Shown: positions 36,090-48,000 of the stretch, piece by piece
Position numbering within the stretch: the stretch's first letter is position 1
How the letters are laid out: the number at the start of each line of letters is the position of its first letter
From: Lottia gigantea
Lineage: Eukaryota; Mollusca; Gastropoda; Lottiidae
Assembly (NCBI RefSeq): GCF_000327385.1
Contig: NW_008710536.1
Coordinates: 574,788-638,787 of the forward strand
DNA length: 64,000 nucleotides
Reading direction: 5' to 3'
The notes under the pieces: generated by a model
Told to the model about the DNA's origin: nothing
Seen by the model: only the letters and a program-made list of their open reading frames with translations
Database searches by the model: none
Position numbers and translations under genes: made by a program

Positions 36090-37312
36090 AACAGTTATCA
36101 AAGCAGTAAGCTTACACAGACAGTTTTCAAAGCAGTAAGCTTACACAGACCGATTTCAAAGCTAACACAGACTGTTTTGAAAGCAGTAAGCTTACACAGA
36201 CAGTTTTGAAAGCAGTAAGCTTACACAGACAGTTTTGAAAGCAGTAAGCTTACACAGACAGTTTTGAAAGCAGTAAGCTTTATACACAGACAGTTTTCAA
36301 AGCAGTAAGCTTACACAGACAGTTTTCAAAGTAGTAAGCTTACAGACAGTTATCAAAGCAGTAAGTTTACACAGACAGTTTTCAAAGCAGTAAGCCTACA
36401 CAAGCAGTTATCAAAGCAGTAAGCTTACACAGACAGTTTTCAAAGAGTAAGCTTACACAGATAGTTTTCAAAGAGTAAGCTTACACACAGACAGTTTTCA
36501 AAGAGTAAGCTTTCACAGAAAGTTTTCAAAGAGTAAGCTTACACAGACAGTTTTCAAAGCAGTAAGCTTACACACAGACAGTTTTCAAAGAGTAAGCTTA
36601 CACAGACAGTTTTCAAAGCAGTAAGCTTACACAGATAGTTTTGAAAGCAGTAAGCTTACACAGACAGTTTTGAAAGCAGTAAGCTTTATACACAGACAGT
36701 TATCAAAGCAATAAGTTTACACAGACAGTTATCAAAGCAGTAAGCTTACATAGATAGTTTTCAAAGCAATAAGTTTACACAGACAGTCTTCAAAGCAGTA
36801 AGCTTTATACACAGACAGTTTTCAAAGCAATTAGCTTACCCAGACAGTTTTCAAAGCAATTAGCTTACCCAGACAGTTTTCAAAGCAGTAAGCTTACAAA
36901 CACAGTTTTCAAAGCAGTAAGCTTTATACACAGACAGTTTTCAAAGCAATTAGCTTACCCAGACAGTTTTCAAAGCAGTTAGCTTACACAGACAGTTTTC
37001 AAAGCAGTAAGCTTACATAGATAGTTTTGAAAGCAATAAGTTTACACAGTCTTCAAAGCAGTAAGCTTTATACACAGACAGTTTTCAAAGCAATTAGCTT
37101 ACCCAGACAGTTTTCAAAGCAATTAGCTTACCCAGACAGTTTTCAAAGCAGTAAGCTTACAAACACAGTTTTCAAAGCAGTAAGCTTTATACACAGACAG
37201 TTTTCAAAGCAATTAGCTTACCCAGACAGTTTTCAAAGCAGTTAGCTTACAAACACAGTTTTCAAAGCAGTAAGTTTACAGACAGCTTTCAAAGCAGTAA
37301 GCTTACAATCCG
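36090..37312. repeat. 29-bp minisatellite with HindIII site, 1.2 kb
   Basis: The unit is 'aaagcagtaagcttacacag' plus 'acagttttc'; about 40 units with indel subtypes ('tttatacacag', 'caattagcttaccc'). A block of about 200 bases repeats near 36780-36980 and 37040-37240. The 72-residue frame there is not a gene. Confidence 0.88.
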
Positions 37313-37774
37313 AAATTATGTTTAAATGCTAAAATGACAATTCATCTTTCTTGAGACTCTGCCATAATAGGAAAGACATAATAAAGAATCAGAAATTGAG
37401 TTTGAGATATTTTTGAAGGGATTATGTGATTTTTGTGCAGTTCTAGTACCTCATTCAAGACCCAAAAAAAGAGAATCACTGCCTATATAATACAGCCTTA
37501 TGGTTACCAGTACATGATGAAATTATTTATAAATCTACCTACCAATTCTGTACCAATATATCAAATAATATTGTTATCAATTGATGTCATAATACATTGA
37601 CCTGAATTCCATTTGTCACCTGGTCAAACTAGTACACTTTTTATTCACTTAACTGTGTTTAAAAATATGTTTATAGGGCATTTCATTTGTTAAGTTCTTG
37701 TATCTGACCTTTAGGCAAGGTGAAAAAATAAACGTTGTGAATCTTTGAGCAAAAAGAACAGAAAGAAAGAAAGA

Positions 37775-38155
37775 ACCAACTATAGTTTACAAGGATTCAC
37801 AGTTAAGGATTTTTCTACCAGCTGATCCTTGGTCATACCCCTTGACATTGATCTTTCCTGTTTTATCCATACCCATTTAGAGCTGGGAAGACTGGAATTA
37901 TGAGTGAAGATGACTTATTCTATATCATATAGATAGACCTTCTCTCAAGGCAAGGGAAAATTGAGATCCGTTTCTCAGTCATTGAAAAATGTCCAGTTGG
38001 CAAAAAAAATCAACATCCTTGTTCTAGGCCATTGGAACTTTCACAAGCTGATCGAGATCAGAACCCACAGCTGCAATTTCCAGGACGTAATCAAGCAAAT
38101 GACGTCATGTTCAGAATCAACGCTCTCAATGACTGAGCTATATAACCTCACAAAT
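37775..38155 (-). mobile_element. SINE family B, second copy
   Basis: The minus-strand head reads TATATAGCTCAGTCATTGAG with B-box-like GGTTCTGATC about 60 bases later. The body shares the 'accagctgatccttggtca' and 'ttgacattgatctttcc' segments with the 20180 copy. It ends in a (TTTC)n tail near 37760. Confidence 0.65.
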
Positions 38156-38159
38156 AAAA

Positions 38160-41100
38160 TTGTTCAGAAATTCAAGTCAGATATTGAACTTTGTATATCT
38201 TCAAATTTGTAATTAAATGGTTTTGTATTGGAATTATAATAGGGGTACTATTCCAATTTCTAGATCTAGAATGTCATTAAATTCAAATGACATTCTTTGC
38301 TATAAAGATCAGTTTTTCAAAATTGCTGATTTATACACATTTACATTTTCATTTATAAAACTAGGTGAATTAATTAAAACATTTTATTATCATGATGAAA
38401 TTTTACAGATAGATTAAAGTGGCACTATGCCAAATCTAGTACATCATCAAGATGGTTTCCACTACCAAGAAAGTTTTGGCTGTCAACACCTCCAGGACAT
38501 TATTCACATTCTCAAGAGCATTTACATCCTTTATCATGAAATTTTATAATATCATAAAGAAAAGTTTTAGCTCTGTTATCAGGGATCCCACTACATGAGC
38601 CATTTTAAGATGTCAGCAGTATCTATCTTCATAAAACATTTCAAAAGCCAGAAACCTTGATTTTCTGAACATCTTTTAATCCTTCAAACCAAAAATTATG
38701 TAAGAGGAAATCTGGGACCCCCTTTTTTGTGAGGTGTCAAACAATTTCATTATGGTAAAATCTCAAAAGAGGTATCAATATCATTTTGGATCTCGACTCA
38801 CAAACTATAAAATATAAATGTACACAAAGTAATTGCCCATATACTTTGGAGAATTATGATACACTCTTTATGTTCCCACATGTTTTGGTATCAAAGAAGG
38901 ACATCAAATAACATCCACAACTTACCATAGTTGAAATAAATTTACTCATAGGCCTAATCCATGCCAGAGGAAACAATTACCAACTTTACATGATGTAGGT
39001 AATAGTAAATTGTTAGGCCAAGTATTGGCAACAATACAATTATTTCCACTAGCTACTGTATCAGTATGTGATAGATGGTTACAGGTGAGATAGGGCTGTA
39101 ACTGATTATCACAGCCACTCTACAAATTACAGGTGTGATATGGCTGAACTTGATTACACGGCCAATTATTCCAGTAATTTACCTGCAATGATGTTGTTGT
39201 CTTTCGCCACTTAAAGAAAGATTGGTACAGAAAATTCAAAGATTTTTAAACAAAATTTGGTACTGAAATACCAAAGATATCACAGAAATTTCACAGTTGG
39301 TACAGAAATTTCCAAGCTGATACTGAATTTATTCTATGATAGACCTTAAAATACAAATTTCCAAGATGGTACATACGTAAATACTAAAGATGGTGCAGAA
39401 ATTCAAAGATAATACAGAAAGTTTAAAGATGGTAGTACTGGACCACTGGTACAGAAATTTCAAAGATGGTACAGAAATTTCAAAGATGGTACAGAAATTT
39501 CAAAGATATACAGAAATATCAATATATAAAATATAAATTACATTTCAGTAAAAAGAAAACTTTGGAAATACAACAAATGCATTCTTTTGAAAGGGCAGAA
39601 AGAAACACTAAGCTTATTACATAAAAAAAATCAATGATAATTTGATTTTGTGTTTGGTTGTTATAAGCCAGCTAGGACATTGTAAAAACAACATGTGTTG
39701 GTATTATTTCTACATTTGTCAATGTTCCAAAGGCTGAGCAATAAAAACAAATGCATATATTTACTAACAGTAGCAAAATAATGACAGTAACTTCATTGAT
39801 TTGTGTAAGCTATCCATGCAAAGCAATAAGCTTATCTATTTTTGAACATTTTTACCATCATGGATACAATAAAAGTTAAACCTTTTCTGGGTGAATCTTT
39901 AGATTTAGTTTGGACAAAATATAAATTGCCAATTGGACAATTTGGACGCAGACAGTTCTACTTTTAAAAAGAAACTTATCTATGGTATGGATCAATCAAG
40001 ATCAATCAATGGACAATAAACAATGGCGTGAAATTCAATATCTGAATAATCCATGTAAATAAAGACTTGATTAATGAGGTTTCAATTACAGACATACTAC
40101 CATACTTACATAATTGAAATATTGAACAGAACCTGAAACAAACATCAAATATGTTTCAGGTTCTGTTTTAATATTTCTACATCTCTCTATTATTGAATAC
40201 TATTTAACCTTGAAAATATTTTAATTGTACTTTTGTATATGATTTGTTCCGTGCAATAGGTCTACTGAATAGGCTATTTACTAAACATCTTAAATAGCCC
40301 AATTCTACAATCTATCATGAAACAAAACCAAACACTTGTTCTTGTTTTTTCATTTGCCTGATACATCTAAATTCACATTTGGATTTCACATTTTAAACTG
40401 GGTTGATTGCACAAAATAAGCTCTTTCTAATCAGAAATATTAAAGTGAAATTGACTTTTAATTTCTTCCTAGAAAAGTTAGTACTTTCAAAAAGATCATT
40501 TGTAGTCAACATGTGCCGATCTCATAACTTAAACAAAGTACTAACCTTTCAACCTCTATTTATTTTAAATGGGGTGTGAATTCACAAGAGTGTTCTAATT
40601 GTATAGTAACTAGTTTTGGTTTTTGGGCCTTACATTGTCTCACTAACAGCTTCATTAAATGAATCTACCAATGCATACAATTTTGTCAACTTCCTTAAAC
40701 CTAGTGTGAAATGGATTCATCCACATTTCTTAAAATGTACTTACAATAAAAATCTTAAAATCACATCGTTAGACAAGCCTTAAATGGTTTTAAAATACAT
40801 ATATGAACATATAACTGAAATCTTTGGAAAATGAGAAAAGCAATGCACATTCAAACACAATAGTTTTTGTAACAACTGGCATCTACAGTTTTCTTTATTA
40901 CATCAAGGTCATGCGAACTGTTATTCTAATTCTAAACTGTTATATGATTGATTCCAAGCTGGTCTTTGGATAAGGCTTTCTTTGGAATAAACAAACACTA
41001 GGATAGCCTACATCACATTCACAGTTTCAGGAGCAAACATTTCAAGGCCAAGACAAGCATCAAGCATTTCATAACAAAATGATTATCAAAATAATCTGAT

Positions 41101-41500
41101 GACATGTATAATGACAGACAAACTAAGAGGAATTCTGATTAGATCTAATATCAAAATAAATCACTCGCCACCTCGGGCTATATTATGTGCGATATCCATA
41201 TTGAAAATGTTGACATTTTAGCCAACATGTCATGACATAAATGATTTAGATATGATCTGTCAGAGAACTCCATTCCATTTGGCAAACAAACGTAAGCCGT
41301 CAAAGAATTAAAATGAAAATTTCAAACCTTCATGACAAGTGACACAGTAGTCGATGTAATCCTCTTTGATTTAAAAAAAGTTTGGACTTGAACTGCATAA
41401 ATTTCCACACAGACCTCATTAAAATTCACCCATTTGCAGAAGGCCATTTCCTGTTTACATTTTTTATGGAAGGATGTCGCTTACAGCATTTACAAATAGA
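38160..41500. other. Intergenic, nothing recognised apart from short repeats
   Basis: AT-rich, with a decayed 20-bp repeat near 39220-39520 and a near-perfect local inverted repeat at about 40120-40170 (ttgaaatattgaacagaacc / ggttctgttttaatatttc). Confidence 0.5.
39420..39515. repeat. 20-bp short tandem array
   Basis: 'gatggtacagaaatttcaaa' occurs three to four times exactly, within a broader decayed zone (39220-39520) of similar words. Confidence 0.75.
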
Positions 41501-41519
41501 TACATTATCTTTGACCATT

Positions 41520-41740
41520 CTAATTCCCAAAATTCCAGGCGATAAAGAACTATAGACTATTCAAATTGATGGATTTTGAAGAAATACTGTGGCGAAAAAG
41601 ATTTGGACCATCTTTTCGGTTTCAAGTGAACCCATACCGAGACAAAATATGTTTAAGCGGCCATTTAAAATAATTTATACCGACAGGTGCTCTATGGGAG
41701 GCAACTCTATTTAATACCTTTAGCTACAGACGACAAAAGA
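41520..41740. promoter_or_regulatory. CpG-richer stretch upstream of HIRIP3, possible promoter
   Basis: At least seven CpG dinucleotides fall in about 220 bases, far more than in the flanking AT-rich DNA. It lies 300-500 bases before the HIRIP3 ATG, so it could be the promoter or 5' UTR region. It might also serve the divergent PITPNM gene, but no PITPNM leader exon was seen here. Position and composition are the only evidence. Confidence 0.3.
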
Positions 41741-42020
41741 TTGGTTCACTGGACATGTGTAATGGACTTTTATTATCATGATTATCATACTATTATCTAT
41801 TTCGTTAATAACTTTATTGAAATAAGGAATTTTCGATTGGACAGATTTTGTTTGTCACTTTTGTGGACATGAAATGTTTAAAAGAAAAGTAGGCAGGGAA
41901 ATCTTCAGGTAAACATCCATAGCATTTCTGTATTGTGGTCTATCAGCTAAGAAATAGCCTCCCTTTGCAAATAACTCTTCTCTGAAAGTCGAAAAAATTG
42001 ACAGCTAAAATTTGGAGTAA

Positions 42021-42076
42021 TGGAAACAGAAATGGAAGAATTTGTACAAAATTTGTTGCAAATTTCAGATTTAAGG
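42021..42076 (+). CDS. HIRIP3: HIRIP3 exon 1 (start)
   Basis: ATG at 42021; 18 codons plus two bases, then donor TTAAG|GTTATA, which is a weak match to the donor consensus. The join to exon 2 gives DL-R-VLTKKMVRKKY, which parallels human DLSTLTHSIVRRRY. The exon is too short for ordinary ORF finding and was placed by homology and phase. A second in-frame ATG four codons later is also possible. Confidence 0.85.
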
Positions 42077-45000
42077 TTATAATTTAATTGACAATTTATT
42101 AGCCTTTATGTTTGTGTAAGCTTGTAAACAAACAATAGCAAATAAGATAGATTAGATATCCTTATTGACACCACTACTGTTTCACATATGGTGGGAAAAT
42201 GGCCATTTGATTTAGATTGGAAGGTTGTAGGGTTTCTGTCTACAAACACTCAACATAGGATGATAGCATGTATTGACCTCATTAGGTTGAAGAAAGCAAT
42301 ATGAGATTCGATGATGTAGGAAACATTTTTAGCGTAAACATTACAATAGACTCATTTTGCTTTTATTTTGCTAAACAGTGTTGTTTGCCAATACTGAAAG
42401 ACTAGCAGCAATTCAACACTTTGAAAATTAATTTAAGATGGTAGAAAGCATTGGAATTGTCTGAAATTTACAGTGAATATTCAAGACGCATATAAATAGC
42501 TCTCTGCCAAGTTTCACATCAATCGCACAATGAGAAGGGAAGGGGGTGAAACTGCAACAATACTAGAAATTTTTCTTAGGCCATACCAAAATAATTTTCT
42601 GTTCTTCGGGATTTCTTGAAAAAAAAAAGGTACGAGCGAACGTAATTTTTTTTTTAATTTTAAAAAAAAAAAATGTCTAAAAGTTAGTAATCATAGATTT
42701 GGTTGGTGCAATATAATATTTTTAATTTTTTAAAAAAAAAAAGTCCCTTCGTACCATTAAAGTTTTCCAGCATGGATGATTTTGAATGTATTCAGATAAA
42801 ATAACAATTAATAGTATTTATTTGTAATCTTTTGCACAGATTAACTGGTCTTTTGACCAGCCATCATCAATTGTTTTGCACCAATCTAGCACATCACAAA
42901 ATAGTTTTTGAGGTCCAGTTAAGGTCTTGTCAAAGACTGGTGGTGTAGGTTTTTCAGAAAACATTAATGTCTTTCTTGATGCCATCATAAAATCGAACAC
43001 ATTTTTATCACTTTTGGAAGTATTACAAACAGGTTCTTCAGACGAAGAATGAGAAGGCGAGTTAATTAAAAAGTCCACAAACTTGGATTTCAGTTCATCA
43101 CACAGAGAAATTTTCAACGAAAGTGTAACTTAGACACCGCCTGATTTTTTCATATTGTCCTTGATGTACACTTTTTCTGGGATCTGTGATATGCACAATT
43201 GAATTCCTGCAGATGCCAGATCATAAACATCTTTAAAAGTGTTTTCAGGCTCAACATCAAACGCCATGTATGGCAAAAAAAAAAGGTTCTGGTGTGACCT
43301 AATTTTGATTACTAAAATCATTTTGGTAAAAAAGAAAAATACAAATATTAATTCTAGCACTGCATCGGCCATACCTATTTCTGATAATTATCAACTTCCG
43401 GAATTTCGATGCGTTCGGTCGTCGAGAAAATGTTCTTGCTTCAGCGAAGGGCCTAAACTACTGTTCGAACTCACTCTTTTCAAACGGAAATAGAGGGTGC
43501 AATTTGTTACTCCTGCTACTAAATTTTAGGCTTAGAGAAATAAAAATGAAACTAAAAATGAGAGCTAAACGATCATGTTATCTGATCAATTTAGAGGTAC
43601 GGACATACGGGCAATATAATTTTTTTTTTAAAATTGAAAATTTTTCAAAATTTTACATACGGTAGCTCTTTTGATACATACGGAATATTAGTTTTTGATT
43701 TTAAAAATAAAATTTCTATAACGGAAAATCGGGTACGGAATTCCCGACGAACAGAATATTATTTTGGTATGGCCTTAGGGCTAGTGTTTGATAGGAGGTT
43801 TAATCAATTAACAGCAATGTGTCTGTAACACCAAACTTGACTGAAGAGTTAGGTTGCTCACATAAGTACTAGTAGGCCTACATAACTATACTTAAAAAAT
43901 TTCGCTAAATGCAATGAAAATAAGGGTGATTTAAAATGTTGTACAATCAGTGAGCTTACGCCTTAAGGCAATTTTTATGAAACTTTGTGGGGCATGTCCA
44001 TTTTATCAACAATTTGACTGAAAAACTGACACCATTTGAGTTTATTACATAGTTTATTACATATTGTAGCAGGTTAACGAAAAATTTCTATATTTGTAAT
44101 AATTATTCATGATCTCACATACATATACATAGTTCATTAATTATGATTTGTTTTGCTAATATGAACTCATGCTTAAAATTCCTGAGTATCATATGATTAT
44201 GGGCAACTCATTTTGTTGTTTGATTGGTTGAAATTAATTGCCCCATATGAAGTTATTTGGATAATGCGAACCACAGGCAACAGATATTGAACAAGGGCAT
44301 GGCCACTACAATGTCCTAAAGGTGAATTATAATGTATCAGAATTTGAGTCATTAGCTTATTCATTCTTCAGTATATTCTTGAAGCAAATAATTTGATAGT
44401 TGAATTTGATGTTAATGTCTTTATTTTCAAATTTTGTAGAGTCCTGACAAAGAAGATGGTGAGAAAAAAATATAAAGAACATCTGGGCACCAAAGAATTA
44501 AATCCTGATATTAAAGATAAACTAAAGCAAGTCATTGATAAATATCTTGAAGAACTTGCTCAATCTCAGGTGAGTTTTTAACACCTGACTTTTTCTGAGT
44601 TGAAGCAGCAGAGTTCGAAGCTGTTTTGGTAGCCAACACTGAGAAGGTGTGTTAAACATTGAAAAAAAGTCTGGCCTTAGTCTGTTTTTTTTTTTTAACA
44701 AGTAAGCTTACAGATGGAAACAGTCTGTTTTCTGAAGAGGTAGTTCATGCCATTTTGTAAGAGTATTATATAAATGCCGAAAGCTATAACTTATAGTTTT
44801 CTAAAATTCTGACTTAATGTGTTAAAAAAAAAATAGACACGAAGCATTAGTCCACACCTTTTGATGTCAAAACCTTCTTCTGTTCCCAATAGTCTTTCAG
44901 ATATTGTACTTAGACGTGATGTTTAAGTCTCCTTTCCAGTTCAAATTGAAACAAGTTGCATCCTTTGTGCTTTCAGGTTGAGATTACAGTTTTAACAGAT

Positions 45001-48000
45001 ATCAAAACAGAAGATGGCAACAAAGAAAATAATTCTATCAAAGATATCAATGTGAACTGTCAAAATATCGTTGATTCGAAATCTACCACTAACATAACAA
45101 TCAAATCAGAACCCACTGATGTGAAGTTCAGTGACTCAAGGGCAATCATGTCCCCACCAAAGAAACGTATTCCCAGAACTGTAGATAAAAAAGAAGCGCC
45201 AAAACGAAATATGAAATTTGAGGATGTTATGTCAGCAGTTCAAGATTTCGATGCCATGTCTGGTTTGGATGAACCATCTGATGCTAGTTCAGACTTTGAT
45301 ATGCTGCAAAAATTATCTGGGAAATCAAATGAAGAGGTTTCGGAGTCTGCTTATGAAGCGGAATCAGAAACTGATCAGGACAAAACATTGACATCTAAAC
45401 CTAAATACTTCACACCCAGACGGACCCATTTCGAATACAAGCTTTCTGACAGTTTAAATGACAGTCTAGGGGAAATAACTCCAGTTAAACGTGGTATTAT
45501 AAGTGATAATGAATTGGAGGACAGTCCAGTTTTGGCAAAAAAATCCGCTAAACGTAAAAATCTGATGTCAGAATCAGGCAGTGAAAGTGATAATAATGCT
45601 TTAATGATAGATCTTCCAACAATAAGCTCAAAACATGGACATAATTCAAACACTACATCAGTCAATAGTGCTCAGAAAAGTGTCGCAAAAACTGATAGTT
45701 CTCAAAATGACGAGCATGATGTTTCTTCTTTATCTGATAATGAACCGCTCTCCAAGCGATTAAAGGGGGACGACTCTATAACTGAATCCGATGATACATT
45801 CCTTCCAGGGCCAAAAATTGGGAAGAAAAAGGGCAAATCACCAGCTAAAAAACTTCTTTTAAAAATAAAACGTGTTCATAATAATTCATCAGATGACAAT
45901 GACTATAATTATGAAATTTCGGAATCCAATGACGAAGAAAGGACCCGTAAAAATCAGAAATCAACTGTGCCTAGTACTGACAGTGACGTCATGCTTGTGT
46001 CACATGAAGCTGTCGTGCATCAACTGTTGTCAAATACAGACACAGATAGCAATGTTAGTGGTCCGGTAAAAAGACAGCGCAAAAATATTACTCCTGCTGT
46101 AGTTATTGATTCTGATGATGACACAAGCAGCACTGCCATTGAACCACTTCCTGTTTCTATTGGTAGAAAAGTTAAAAATAAAAAACCTCCCAACAAAAAG
46201 GTAGGATTGTGGTATGGTTATGATCCGTTTCTTGATTATTCTGATGATTTTGATAGCAACAGTGAGTTGCACCCCATAGCTGTTGAAAGAGTATCTCATG
46301 TTGTTGAATCTGGCAAGGTATAATGTTGTCCAATACAAAATTATGCATGACTTCATCACATGTTATGGTGCTTTTCATACTAATTTCACTGCTTTGTCAC
46401 GATTTCAAGAGAGATTGTTTCCTTTCATATCTTTCATTTACACGTTTTTCACAAGTTTCTTCTTTAAAGTTTGCTGAAGTGACATGAATGCAAAATGTAA
46501 AGATAATTTTAAGAGACAAACAAACAATCGTCAAATGTTCCTAGCTTGTTTCCTATTATCTAAGCAGGAGAGCTGAAAATGGTGTTAACGTTAAGTTTAA
46601 AGAATGTAATTTTAATTCCTTTGATATGGACCATACAAAGGATTTAATCAGATATAAGGCATGGAAACTGTTATTCAAACATCACCCCAAACATGGCCTG
46701 TCTTTTCGATATTTGTTTCATTTTTTCATGTTTCTAAATTTTGCATATATACACCTACATGTAATTGAAATTTGTTGATATTTGTAATACGGCCTAAAGT
46801 GTTGACAACATTCATATTGTTAAGATTCCTATTAAATTCAATATTATATTTAAAGGGACAGGTGCAGGATTTCAGGGGGGGGGGGTGCGGGGGGGAGAGG
46901 GTGTTGATTTAATTCTTGAATGAATGCTAATAGTCTTTAGAAGTACCGTACTAGAAATGTACGAAATTCTATATGTATTTGCTGTATATCACAGAGCATC
47001 TAAAAATGACGAGTTGTCATTGTAACATTCAAACCTGAATGATTCTGGACACACATGGATTTGAAGGCTCAAAATTTGACTGTGAACTGTTTCACTGTTA
47101 GTGAGTGGTTTAGCAAATAAATATTCCTGTTTCTGAGACTAAAGCATGATTGGTAAAAAAATGGTGCACCTGTCACCCTTAAGATTAAAATATTTGGATT
47201 AATTATTCTTTCCTTCAACCATATTTTGGCTGCAAATTGTCCTCTAAAACTGGTATATGTCCATGATTGTGTTTATTTTTTATCATTGCCAAGTCATGTG
47301 AAGACCAGTAGGGCTGCAACGATTCTTGAAGTTGAGATTCAGTACACTAAACAAAACTCATCCAACGATATGATTTACTGCGATTATAATCGTGATTGAT
47401 TTATTGGATAAGAAACGAGAAAATATAGTAGAAATTTGTTCAATTACTAAAATTACTAACAATTTTGTCACTATTAACATGTCAGAAAATATATAAATAA
47501 GGCATTGTGATTAAAAATCTCATTGTTTTAAAGTCAGAAATGAATTTTTGCAAATTTTGATGTGAAAGTCATACTTGAAAAATGAAAACAAGACAAAATT
47601 TCTTATACACACAAGGATTCTGTGTCATTTCATATTAAAGTTGGCTTAGAATTAATCGTGCCGATACATCACGATTATTTCTATCAGTTCATTGTTTCAT
47701 CGATGAATCGTTTCAGACCTAAAGACCAGCAGTACTATTTTGAAACAGATAATCTTATTTCAATTTATTTCAATATCATTGGTAAAAACTTCATTCTCCT
47801 ATGCATGTATGTAAAAGTATTTTAATGGGATTGCTATGAGTTAATGGACATGATATTCAATCTAGAGTTTCAGAGCTCAGTATTTACTATGTAAAATTAA
47901 CACGGATGTTATTTCAGCCTGCCAGATCAAAGACAGCTGTCAAGAATCCTGCCACACCAGACGATAAAGAGTTGAAATTCCTGCGACAGATTTGTAGAAG

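Noticed and set aside
45375-45665. 96-codon minus frame
   Set aside because: Antisense shadow of HIRIP3 exon 3.
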